From contig NZ_CP088953.1 of assembly GCF_021165935.1 (NCBI RefSeq), forward strand, positions 2,403,501-2,467,500: a stretch of DNA of 64,000 nucleotides, in the 5' to 3' direction. The notes below the pieces were generated by a model that worked only from the letters and a program-made list of their open reading frames with translations, ran no database searches and was not told where the DNA came from. Each line of letters begins with the position of its first letter. Positions within the stretch are counted from its first letter, which is position 1. This stretch comes from Microbulbifer elongatus. GTDB taxonomy: Bacteria; Pseudomonadota; Gammaproteobacteria; Pseudomonadales; Cellvibrionaceae. Of the stretch, positions 7,961 to 15,880 are shown in pieces. Both the position numbers and the translations under genes were made by a program.

Positions 7961-9628
7961 ATGAAAACGCATCTTTGGAGTAATGCGATTCGGTGGTTGC
8001 TGTGTTTTGCTGGCTTGATGGGGGGTGGCTCTGCTTACGCAGTGGACTGCTCCGGACTGTCGGTTTGGAACAGTAGTGACGCCTACAGTGGCGGGGCGCA
8101 GGTGCAGCACTTGGGCACCGCGTACGAGGCCAACTGGTGGAGTCAGGGCAGCGATCCCGCGCAGCACTCCGGTCAGTGGCAGGAGTGGTCGGTCATCGGC
8201 CAGTGTGGTGGCGGGAGTGCCTCCAGTTCCTCGTCTTCCAGCTCGTCTTCTTCGGGGTCGTCCTCATCGGGTTCCTCGTCATCCTCTTCCGGCGCCTCAT
8301 CCAGCTCGTCCTCGGGCGCTTCTTCTGGTGGTGGCAGCTGTCATTCCGTGCAGTACGTGGCGGGCGTCAGTTATGCAGCGGGGCAGCTGGTACAGAATAT
8401 GGGGTATGAATATCAGTGTGATGTCCCCGGCTGGTGTTCTTCCGAATCTGCCTGGGCGTACGCACCAGGGGAGGGCGACTACTGGGATCACGCATGGACC
8501 CAGGTGGGAGATTGTGGCGGCTCTTCCAGTTCCTCGAGCTCTTCGTCGGGGTCGTCTTCGGGGACGTCTTCGGGATCCTCCAGTGGTGCTTCGTCGAGCA
8601 GCTCTTCAGGGGGTTCCAGTGGTGGTAACAATCGTCGCCTGATATCTGGCTATTGGCATAACTTTGACAATGGCTCCGGTGTCATTCCGATTGCGGATGT
8701 TTCCGATGCCTACGACGCGATCAATGTATCGTTTGCCGAGCCGACGGGCGCGGCACCTGGGGAAATTGGTTTTGTGCTGGACCCGCTGTTCAACGAGCAG
8801 GACTTTATCGCGGGTATTCAGTCCAAACAGGCGGCAGGTAAGAAAATCATTATCAGCATAGGCGGGGCCAACGGTCAGGTGCGCCTTGAAAGCGCTGTAG
8901 CCCGCGACAACTTTGTCGCGTCGATGATCGATATTATCGACCGGTACGGATTCGATGGCCTGGATGTGGATTTTGAAGGGCACTCTCTGGAATTGAATGC
9001 CGGGGATGTGGATTTCCGCAACCCCACCACGCCGGTGATCGTCCATCTCATCGATGCGCTGCAGGCCCTGGTCGCGCACTACGGTGATGACTTCATGCTC
9101 ACCATGGCTCCCGAAACCTTTTTTGTGCAGCTGGGCTACAGCTTTTACGGTGGCTCCTGCTCTGGCTGCGATCGACGTGCCGGCGCCTACCTGCCGGTGA
9201 TTCACGCCATGCGTGATGATCTGGACTGGCTACAGGTGCAGCACTATAACTCGGGTTCGATTATCGGGTTGGACGATCAGTACCACAGTATGGGGGTTGC
9301 CGATTTTCATATCGCCATGGCGGACATGGTTTTAACCGGCTTCAATGTTGGCGGCGACCCGAACTATTTCTTCCCGCCACTGCGACAGGATCAGGTGTTG
9401 ATCGGGCTGCCGGCCAACGTGAATGCCGGCGGTGGGTTTACTTCGGTCAGTGAGGTACACGCTGCGCTGAACTGCCTGGTGAAATTGCAGGGGTGTACCA
9501 CTTATACACCGCACACGAATACTGGGTGGACCGGGCTCGGAGGGTTGATGACCTGGTCAATCAACTGGGACAAATTTAATAACTTCGAATTTTCGACTGA
9601 ACACCGGGCGTTTCTGGATGCGCTGTAA
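7961..9628 (+). CDS. Secreted multidomain GH18 chitinase, ChiD/Streptomyces-like type
   Basis: This second extracellular chitinase has 555 residues. A signal peptide (1-25, ending SAYA) precedes a chitin-binding module (about 26-82, WWSQGSDPAQHSGQW), a Ser/Gly linker (about 83-126), a second Cys-rich module (about 127-186, CDVPGWCSSE) and another Ser/Gly linker (about 187-225). The GH18 domain (about 226-555) has YGFDGLDVDFEG with D332, D335, D337 and catalytic E339. It lacks the larger insertion domain seen in ChiA-type enzymes, so the pair is likely complementary, not duplicate. The chosen ATG gives a clean signal peptide; an upstream in-frame ATG at 7883 would bury it. The 96-base gap to the first chitinase has no operator-like site, so co-transcription is likely. 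Confidence 0.95.
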   Translation: MKTHLWSNAIRWLLCFAGLMGGGSAYAVDCSGLSVWNSSDAYSGGAQVQHLGTAYEANWWSQGSDPAQHSGQWQEWSVIGQCGGGSASSSSSSSSSSSGSSSSGSSSSSSGASSSSSSGASSGGGSCHSVQYVAGVSYAAGQLVQNMGYEYQCDVPGWCSSESAWAYAPGEGDYWDHAWTQVGDCGGSSSSSSSSSGSSSGTSSGSSSGASSSSSSGGSSGGNNRRLISGYWHNFDNGSGVIPIADVSDAYDAINVSFAEPTGAAPGEIGFVLDPLFNEQDFIAGIQSKQAAGKKIIISIGGANGQVRLESAVARDNFVASMIDIIDRYGFDGLDVDFEGHSLELNAGDVDFRNPTTPVIVHLIDALQALVAHYGDDFMLTMAPETFFVQLGYSFYGGSCSGCDRRAGAYLPVIHAMRDDLDWLQVQHYNSGSIIGLDDQYHSMGVADFHIAMADMVLTGFNVGGDPNYFFPPLRQDQVLIGLPANVNAGGGFTSVSEVHAALNCLVKLQGCTTYTPHTNTGWTGLGGLMTWSINWDKFNNFEFSTEHRAFLDAL

Positions 9629-9800
9629 TATCGGATCGTGGATACGAAAGGGAAAAATGATGGGCAGGGAAAGTAGGTAAAGTGAGGTGCAGGGTGCGGC
9701 CGGGACTGATTCGCGGCTGCGCCGCTCACCCTGCGGGCGCCTTCGGCGTCTTAAATTGCTGCGCAATTTGATCGAACGAGGGTTCTCGCACGCCGATCAA
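9629..9800. other. Gene-free region with three small hairpins
   Basis: No coding signal is visible. Three tight hairpins occur in a row: 9713-9725 (GCGGC, TGC loop), 9737-9749 (GCGCC, TTC loop) and 9753-9769 (AAATTGC, TGC loop). None is followed by a T tract on the plus strand. The region lies between the chitinase stop and the tRNA terminator, so it is downstream of both converging transcripts. Confidence 0.5.
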
Positions 9801-9850
9801 CCACATACAAAAAAGGCCCTCACTTTCGTGAGGGCCTTTTTTGTATGTGG
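9801..9850 (-). terminator. Long perfect hairpin terminator of the tRNA operon
   Basis: The left arm 9801-9823 and right arm 9828-9850 are perfect reverse complements over 23 bp with a 4-base TTTC loop. The inner part (GGCCCTCAC with its complement, flanked by A6 and T6) is a classic bidirectional rho-independent terminator, so it can also stop the chitinase transcript. On the minus strand the first three bases of the stem are the CCA end of tRNA-Asp. Confidence 0.92.
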
Positions 9851-9924
9851 CGGACCGGACGGGACTCGAACCCGCGACCTCCGGCGTGACAGGCCGGCAT
9901 TCTAACCAACTGAACTACCGGTCC
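9848..9924 (-). tRNA. tRNA-Asp (GTC)
   Basis: The 77-base minus-strand gene folds as a standard cloverleaf. It has acceptor GGACCGG with CCGGTCC, anticodon loop CTGTCAC (anticodon GTC), T-loop TTCGAGT and an encoded CCA end. It closely matches bacterial tRNA-Asp. It is the distal gene of a two-tRNA unit. Confidence 0.97.
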
Positions 9925-9974
9925 GCATTCCTGACATTCCTTTGTGCAATCTGCCGTGCAGATGTAAAGGAAAG

Positions 9975-10050
9975 TGGTGGGTGGTACAGGGGTCGAACCT
10001 GTGACCTACGCCTTGTAAGGGCGCCGCTCTACCAACTGAGCTAACCACCC
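9975..10050 (-). tRNA. tRNA-Val (TAC)
   Basis: The 76-base minus-strand gene has acceptor GGGTGGT with ACCACCC, anticodon loop CTTACAA (anticodon TAC), T-loop TTCGACC and an encoded CCA end. It lies 50 bases upstream of tRNA-Asp, and both should be processed from one transcript. Confidence 0.97.
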
Positions 10051-10064
10051 CGCGTCAGGAGCTG

Positions 10065-10095
10065 CGTATAGTAATGATATTTTTTGGGGCGTCAA
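10065..10095 (-). promoter_or_regulatory. Probable tRNA operon promoter
   Basis: On the minus strand TTGACG (10090-10095) is followed after 19 bases by TATACG (10065-10070), then a GC-rich stretch just before tRNA-Val. The -35 box is good, the -10 box and spacing are imperfect. Position and the GC-rich discriminator fit a stringently controlled tRNA promoter. Confidence 0.5.
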
Positions 10096-10211
10096 CGGTT
10101 TTTGAAAATTTTTTTTCAATTCAATGAGTTAAGCGGGTGGCAGCGTAATTCGGTTTAATGCGCAGGGAGTTGGCATTGCTGCGGTTCGGACGTGTTTGCC
10201 GGCGCCGGCGC

Positions 10212-10220
10212 TGATATAAT
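10212..10220 (+). promoter_or_regulatory. Extended -10 promoter for ccmHI
   Basis: TGATATAAT is a perfect TATAAT with an upstream TGN extension, ending 27 bases before the ccmH start. No good -35 box is at 17 bases, as is common for extended -10 promoters. It gives the detached ccmH-ccmI pair its own start of transcription. Confidence 0.6.
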
Positions 10221-10247
10221 CGCCGGAATTTCCGCCGGAGAAAGCCA

Positions 10248-10811
10248 GTGCAGAAAAAAATCTTGGCAGCGCCACGGGCTGCCGTCCTGACCCTGCTGAT
10301 CGCGATGGTCGCACCGCTGTCCGCCAGTTACGCCTCGGTAGAGGTGGAGCCCCTGTCTACCCCGGAACTGCAGGCGCGTTATCTGGTTTTAATTGAAGAA
10401 ATGCGCTGCCCCAAATGTCAGAACCAGAATCTGGCCGGGTCCGATTCCATGGTGGCTACCGATCTGCGGCGGGAAATTCGCCGGCTGCTGGAAGAGGGCT
10501 TCAGTGACCAGGAGATCAACGATTATATGGTGGCGCGCTACGGAGACTTTGTTCTGTACCGTCCCCCGCTGCAGCGCAACACCATGCTGTTATGGGTGGC
10601 GCCGGGGGTGTTTGCCGCGCTCGGATTACTGTCCCTGATCGTGATTGTGGCGCGCTCTCGCAGTGGGCGTGGTGGGCAACAGAGTGATGAAAATGATGCG
10701 CTGAGTCCGGAGGAGTCCCGGCGTCTGGCGCAGTTACTTGATCGTAGCGATGATCTGGAAGGGCGCGAGTCCGTGGCCCAGCAAAAGAGCGGTGGCAAAA
10801 ACGATGTTTGA
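10248..10811 (+). CDS. ccmH: Cytochrome c maturation protein CcmH
   Basis: CcmH is a periplasm-facing thioredoxin-like partner that keeps apocytochrome CXXCH thiols reduced for CcmF. The protein has 187 residues: a signal/anchor at 1-30, the signature MRCPKCQNQNLAGSDS with C54 and C57, a C-terminal membrane helix (about 105-128) and a polar tail. The start is GTG with GGAGAAAG in front. It overlaps ccmI by 8 bases. The gene is separated from ccmG by the chitinase and tRNA block. Confidence 0.95.
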   Translation: MQKKILAAPRAAVLTLLIAMVAPLSASYASVEVEPLSTPELQARYLVLIEEMRCPKCQNQNLAGSDSMVATDLRREIRRLLEEGFSDQEINDYMVARYGDFVLYRPPLQRNTMLLWVAPGVFAALGLLSLIVIVARSRSGRGGQQSDENDALSPEESRRLAQLLDRSDDLEGRESVAQQKSGGKNDV

Positions 10812-12057
10812 TCTCTGGATAGTGCTGGCGCTTCTACTGTTGCCACTGGCGGCTGTGATTGTGTGGCCCATACTGCGCAAACAGCGCACCCCGGTGACCC
10901 CGACGCAGGCTTCACAGACCGAACTCTACCGGGAGCATCTGGCGGAGATCGAAAATGCCCACACCAGCGGTGCTATTGATGAGGTGCAGTATGAATCCCT
11001 GAAGGCGGAGCTGGCGCGCAAGCTGTTGGCGGAAGAGCCCGGAGCGGGTTATCGCCTGGCAGAGAGTCACTCCGGTGGACGGGGTCTGCTGTTCGCGCTG
11101 GCGTTTGTGGTGCCCTTCGCCGCGGTGGGGCTGTACTTCTATTGGGGGTCCCACGACGACCTTGCTCTCTATCGTGAGATGCTCGCCAGTCAGGCGGGTG
11201 AGACGGATATGGTGGCGGAAGCGCGCATTACCCAGCAATTGCGAGAGCGCGCGGTCAGCCACCCGGAGGACCTCAATAGCCGTTATGTGCTGGCTCAGCG
11301 CTTGCTGGTAAGCAACGACATTCAGGGGGCGGTGGCACAATATCGCTATATTGTTGCCCGTGAGCCGCAGGCGGCAAATATTCGCGCGGAGCTGGCGCAG
11401 GCGCTGTTCTTTGCCAATGGCTCGCAGATGAGTGCTGAGGTGATGCGCGAGGTGGATCAGGTTCTGTCTGCGCAGCCGAACAATACAACCGCTCTTGGCC
11501 TGGCGGGTATTGCGGCATTTGAGCAGGAGAATTTCTCCGGCGCCAAGTCCTATTGGCAGCAGGCGCTCGCGCAAATGGCTCCCGGGTCAGGTGCCGCCCA
11601 GGCACTGGCTGCAGGGGTTCAGCGGGCAGAGGCCGCGCTGGCAGAAGCCGGAAACGGTGACGTTGCCTCCGCTGCGGGCGCGCAGCCCGAAGCAGTGGGT
11701 GAGGTCGGAACGCAGAAGGAAAATCGCATTGCGGTATCCGTCGCGCTGGCCGACTCCGTAGACTACGCCCCGGATACCCCGGTATTTGTTTACGCGCGTA
11801 CCGCGGAAAGTCCGATGCCGCTGGCAATTGTCCGACTCACCGCCGCGGACCTGCCCACGCAGGTGGTGCTGGACGAATCCCGCGCGATGATGCCCGGGCG
11901 CAGCCTGAAAACTGTCGATCAGGTGCAGCTTGTGGCCCGTCTCGCCGTCGGCGGTAATGCCCGCCCGGCGCCGGGAGACTGGCAGGGCGAGGTGAAGGCC
12001 CTGGCCCGTTCAGACTGGTCCAGGCCGGTAACGATTGTGATCGACGAGCAGATCTGA
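10804..12057 (+). CDS. ccmI: Cytochrome c maturation TPR protein CcmI
   Basis: CcmI is a membrane-bound TPR protein that presents the C-terminal helix of apocytochrome c to the ligation complex. The 417-residue protein has one N-terminal membrane helix, the family motif YREHLAEIE, and a second helix near residue 100 (LLFALAFVVPFAAVGLYFYW). TPR-like helical repeats follow (about 150-270), then a C-terminal beta domain (about 300-417). It starts inside the last codons of ccmH. Confidence 0.93.
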   Translation: MFDLWIVLALLLLPLAAVIVWPILRKQRTPVTPTQASQTELYREHLAEIENAHTSGAIDEVQYESLKAELARKLLAEEPGAGYRLAESHSGGRGLLFALAFVVPFAAVGLYFYWGSHDDLALYREMLASQAGETDMVAEARITQQLRERAVSHPEDLNSRYVLAQRLLVSNDIQGAVAQYRYIVAREPQAANIRAELAQALFFANGSQMSAEVMREVDQVLSAQPNNTTALGLAGIAAFEQENFSGAKSYWQQALAQMAPGSGAAQALAAGVQRAEAALAEAGNGDVASAAGAQPEAVGEVGTQKENRIAVSVALADSVDYAPDTPVFVYARTAESPMPLAIVRLTAADLPTQVVLDESRAMMPGRSLKTVDQVQLVARLAVGGNARPAPGDWQGEVKALARSDWSRPVTIVIDEQI

Positions 12058-12107
12058 TCCGCAGCTGCTGAGTCAGCCCGTCCGGCTCGACCACTTTCCC
12101 CCGGGGT

Positions 12108-12149
12108 AGCCGGGAATCCCTTTTCCCGGCTCCGTTTTCAGGCGGAGCC
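12108..12149. other. Overlapping alternative hairpins before smc
   Basis: Two stems share bases 12128-12131. The first is AGCCGGGAA (12108-12116) with TTCCCGGCT (12123-12131). The second is GGCTCCG (12128-12134) with CGGAGCC (12143-12149). They cannot form together. No T tract follows, so this is not a clear terminator. The rest of the 12058-12351 gap shows no gene I can support. Confidence 0.45.
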
Positions 12150-12351
12150 GTCGCTGCCGTATTGTGGTGAAAATAGCGCTGAAACCCGGCCCTCAGCCAT
12201 GTACAATCGGCGGTTTGCAAAGACAAAACGGCGATTTGCGGGTACTGGCCAGTCAGATCCCCCGGGCAAATCCTCCAGAAAGTACAACGAAGAGCGTTCG
12301 GCGGCGGCACCATGACCGCACGGGCGCCGGGTATTACCGAGTTTTAAGACC

Positions 12352-15300
12352 ATGCGTTTGAAGTGTATCAAGCTGGCCGGATTCAAATCGTTCGTCGATC
12401 CGACCACCGTTTACTTCCCCTCCAATCTGAGCGCCGTGGTCGGCCCAAACGGCTGTGGCAAATCCAATACCATCGACGCCGTGCGCTGGGTAATGGGTGA
12501 ATCCTCCGCGAAAAACCTGCGCGGCGACTCCATGACCGACGTCATCTTCAATGGCTCCAGTGGTCGTAAGCCTGTGGGTCAGGCTTCCATTGAGCTGGTC
12601 TTCGATAACTCCGCGGGCAAACTGACCGGGGAATACGCCGCATTCACTGAGATTTCCATCCGGCGCAAGGTGACCCGCGAAGGGCAGAATATCTATTACC
12701 TGAATGGCGAAAAGTGCCGCCGCCGCGATGTGACCGATCTGTTCCTGGGCACCGGCCTGGGTCCGCGCAGCTATGCGATTATCGAACAGGGCATGATCTC
12801 GAAGCTCATCGAGGCCAAGCCGGAAGAGCTGCGGGTGTTTATCGAGGAGGCCGCGGGTATCTCCAAGTACAAGGAGCGCCGCCGGGATACGGAAAACCGT
12901 ATGCGCCGCACCAAGGAAAACCTGGAGCGCCTCACCGATATCCGAGATGAACTGGACCGCCAGCTTGCGCGCCTGGAGCGCCAGTCTGCGGCGGCGGAAA
13001 AATACAGCCGTTTCAAGGAAGAGGAGCGCACGCACAAGGCGCACCTGCAGGCTCTGAAGTACAAAGACCTGGATGACCAGGCGCATGCCAAGCAACAGCA
13101 GATCGGCGAGCTGGAACTGACCGTGGAAGAACTGGTGACCCGCCAGGTGGGCTTCGATACCGGTATCGAAGAGCAGCGTGTGGCGTACCACGATCTGTCG
13201 GACGCCTTTAACGAGGTGCAGGGGCGGTTTTATGCGGTGGGCGCGGACATTGCGCGCCTGGAGCAGAGTATCTCCCACGCCCGCGAGCGCAATACCCAGC
13301 TACAGACCGATTTGGCCCGCACCGAGCAGGAATTCAATGAATCCCAATCACTGCTGGCGGCGGACCAGGAAAAAGCGGTTGAATTTGACGCCGAACTGGA
13401 AATCATCCTTCCCGACCTCGAAATGGTACAGGCCGCGGAAGAAGAGTCCGCACAGGCGCTGCTGACCGCCGAAGATCAGATGCGCGACTGGCAGAATGAG
13501 TGGGACCAGTTCAACCAGGGCGCGTCCGGCTCGCGCCAGCGCGCGGAAGTCCAGCAGTCGCGTATCCAGCACCTGGAAACCTCGAGCCAGCGTCTGCAGG
13601 ACCGTATTACCAAGCTGCAGACCGAACGTGAATCCCTGTCTGGATCCGGTGACGACCTGGAGCTGGAGCAGCAGAACGAAGAGCTGGCCGAGCTGGAAAT
13701 GCAGCTGGCAGATCTGCGTGAATCCATTGCCGAGCAGGTGGAGCAGCTGTCCGAGCTGCGCCGCCAGGAAACCGAGCTGGGTGCGGAGCTGGACAAGGAG
13801 CGCCTGCAGCTGCAGACCAGCCGCGGCCGCCAGGCCTCACTGGAGGCGCTGCAACAGGCCGCCATGGGGCAGGGCAAGAATGTCGCCAGCTGGCTCGAGC
13901 AGCACAGCTTGCAGGATCGCCCGCGCCTGGCGGAGCAGATCAGCGCCCGCGCCGGTTGGGAAACCGCGGTGGAAACCGTTCTCGGCGCCCAGTTACAGGC
14001 GGTGTGCGTCGACCAGATCGATTCCCTGCAGGAAAGCCTCACCAGCTTTGACGGTGGCCAGGCCGTGTTTGTCGACGGCCACAGTGCCCCGGCAGCCGCC
14101 GCCGGCAGTCTGCCGAAACTTGCCGAGGTCGTGGAAGGCCCGGCCTCGTTGAGCGGGCTGGTGGATGGCATCTATACCGCCGAAGACCTGAATGCGGCCC
14201 TGGCCCAGCGCGATCAACTGAAAGCCAATGAGTCCATCGTCACTCGCGATGGCCTCTGGGTCGGCCCCAACTGGCTGAAGGTCAGCCGCGGAGGTGATGC
14301 GGAATCCGGCGTACTGGCGCGCAAGCAGGAGCTGGAAAACCTGGAAGCGGCGCTGGAAACCTGTGAAGCGCGCATCGAAGAGCTGTCGGAACAGCGCGAA
14401 CAGCTGCGCAGCCGCGCCAGCGAGCTGGAACCCGGTATCGAGCAGGGCCGCAACAATGCGGAGCAGCTGAACCGCCGCACCGGCGATCTGCGCAGCCAGC
14501 TCTCTGCCCAGCGCGCGCGCCAGGAGCAGATGGACGAGCGCCGCCGCCGAATTGAAGCGGAAATTGCCGAAGTGAAAGAGCAGCAGGAGCTGGAAGCCGA
14601 GTCGATTTCCGAGGCGCGCATTGTGCTGCAGGAGGCCCTGGAGGCCATGAGCGACGACACCGATCGCCGCGAATCCCTGCTGGCGCGCCGCGAAGAACTG
14701 CGCGAAGCCCTGGATGCCGCCCGTCAGCGCGCCCGCGAAGACAAGGACCGTGCGCACGAACTGGCCATGCGGGAACAGTCCGTACGCACCCAGAAGGTAT
14801 CCCTGGAGCGCACCCTGCAGGTATTGCGCGAGCAGGTCGAGCGCCTGCAGGAGCGCCGCGAGCAGTTGTTGCGCCAGATGGAAGACGCCCAGGATCCGTC
14901 GCAGGATTTCCAGTCGGAACTGGAAGAGAAGCTCGGCCAGCGTATTGAGGTGGAAACCGAGCTCTCCGAAGCGCGCAAAAAAATGGAAGAAGTGGAGGCC
15001 ACCCTGCGCAACCACGAGCAGGAGCGCCACAAAGTGGAATCCGCCCTGCAGGGGGTGCGCGCCCAGTTGGAGCAGCAACGCCTGGCGGCGCAGACTCTCG
15101 AAACCCAGCGTAGTGGTCTGGTGGAGCAGCTGGCGGAAGCGGGGCACGAATTGAAAGGCCTGCTGGAGGAACTCCCCGAAGAGTTGACTATCGAAGCCGT
15201 ACAGCAGGATATCGAGCTGGTGGCTGCGCGTATCTCCCGTCTGGGGCCCATCAACCTGGCCGCCATCGACGAGTACAAGCAGGAATCCGAGCGCAAGAAC

Positions 15301-15855
15301 TACCTGGATACCCAGTACAACGATCTGACCGACGCGCTGGAAACGCTGGAAAATGCCATCCGCCGCATCGACAAGGAAACCCGCACCCGCTTTAAAGAGA
15401 CCTTCGACCAGGTTAACGGCGGCCTGCAGGAGTTGTTCCCTAAAGTATTCGGGGGCGGCCACGCCTATCTGGAGTTGACCGGCGACGACCTGCTGGATAC
15501 GGGGATCGCGATCATGGCGCGACCACCGGGCAAGCGAAACAGTACTATTCACCTGCTGTCCGGTGGTGAGAAGGCTCTGACCGCAATTGCCCTGGTATTT
15601 TCCATCTTCCGCCTCAACCCGGCCCCCTTCTGTATGCTGGATGAGGTGGACGCACCGCTGGACGATGCCAACGTGGGTCGCTATGCGCGGATGGTAAAAG
15701 AAATGTCAGAACACGTTCAGTTCATCTACATTACCCATAACAAGATTGCCATGGAGATGGCCGATCAACTGTTGGGGGTAACCATGCACGAACCGGGTGT
15801 TTCCCGTCTGGTATCCGTGGATGTGGAAGAGGCCGCGGAACTGGCTTCTGCGTGA
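12352..15855 (+). CDS. smc: Chromosome segregation protein SMC
   Basis: This is the condensin-type ATPase that compacts and segregates the chromosome in the cytoplasm. It is full length at 1167 residues. The Walker A motif is GPNGCGKS (31-38). A long first coiled coil, a hinge domain (about 510-640) and a second coiled coil follow. The C-terminal head has the ABC signature LSGGEK (1069-1074) and Walker B CMLDEVD (D1097, E1098). Coiled-coil coding makes this the longest gene of the window, and opposite-strand open frames across it are composition artefacts. It heads an smc-zipA-ligA cluster. Confidence 0.98.
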   Translation: MRLKCIKLAGFKSFVDPTTVYFPSNLSAVVGPNGCGKSNTIDAVRWVMGESSAKNLRGDSMTDVIFNGSSGRKPVGQASIELVFDNSAGKLTGEYAAFTEISIRRKVTREGQNIYYLNGEKCRRRDVTDLFLGTGLGPRSYAIIEQGMISKLIEAKPEELRVFIEEAAGISKYKERRRDTENRMRRTKENLERLTDIRDELDRQLARLERQSAAAEKYSRFKEEERTHKAHLQALKYKDLDDQAHAKQQQIGELELTVEELVTRQVGFDTGIEEQRVAYHDLSDAFNEVQGRFYAVGADIARLEQSISHARERNTQLQTDLARTEQEFNESQSLLAADQEKAVEFDAELEIILPDLEMVQAAEEESAQALLTAEDQMRDWQNEWDQFNQGASGSRQRAEVQQSRIQHLETSSQRLQDRITKLQTERESLSGSGDDLELEQQNEELAELEMQLADLRESIAEQVEQLSELRRQETELGAELDKERLQLQTSRGRQASLEALQQAAMGQGKNVASWLEQHSLQDRPRLAEQISARAGWETAVETVLGAQLQAVCVDQIDSLQESLTSFDGGQAVFVDGHSAPAAAAGSLPKLAEVVEGPASLSGLVDGIYTAEDLNAALAQRDQLKANESIVTRDGLWVGPNWLKVSRGGDAESGVLARKQELENLEAALETCEARIEELSEQREQLRSRASELEPGIEQGRNNAEQLNRRTGDLRSQLSAQRARQEQMDERRRRIEAEIAEVKEQQELEAESISEARIVLQEALEAMSDDTDRRESLLARREELREALDAARQRAREDKDRAHELAMREQSVRTQKVSLERTLQVLREQVERLQERREQLLRQMEDAQDPSQDFQSELEEKLGQRIEVETELSEARKKMEEVEATLRNHEQERHKVESALQGVRAQLEQQRLAAQTLETQRSGLVEQLAEAGHELKGLLEELPEELTIEAVQQDIELVAARISRLGPINLAAIDEYKQESERKNYLDTQYNDLTDALETLENAIRRIDKETRTRFKETFDQVNGGLQELFPKVFGGGHAYLELTGDDLLDTGIAIMARPPGKRNSTIHLLSGGEKALTAIALVFSIFRLNPAPFCMLDEVDAPLDDANVGRYARMVKEMSEHVQFIYITHNKIAMEMADQLLGVTMHEPGVSRLVSVDVEEAAELASA

Positions 15856-15880
15856 CGGGCACAGGGAGAGGGATGTAATT

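Noticed and set aside
10090..10125. AT-rich stretch with GAAAATTTTTTTTC as a terminator
   Set aside because: The stem is only A/T and sits at the -35 region of the tRNA promoter, so an UP-like element is as likely.
12164..12361. 65-codon plus-strand frame before smc
   Set aside because: Random-looking Arg/Pro-rich peptide with no ribosome site; it runs into the smc start in another frame.
13993..15552. 519-codon minus-strand frame in smc
   Set aside because: The coiled-coil codons of smc (GAG, CTG, CAG) give long open frames on the other strand. No ribosome site or motif was seen.
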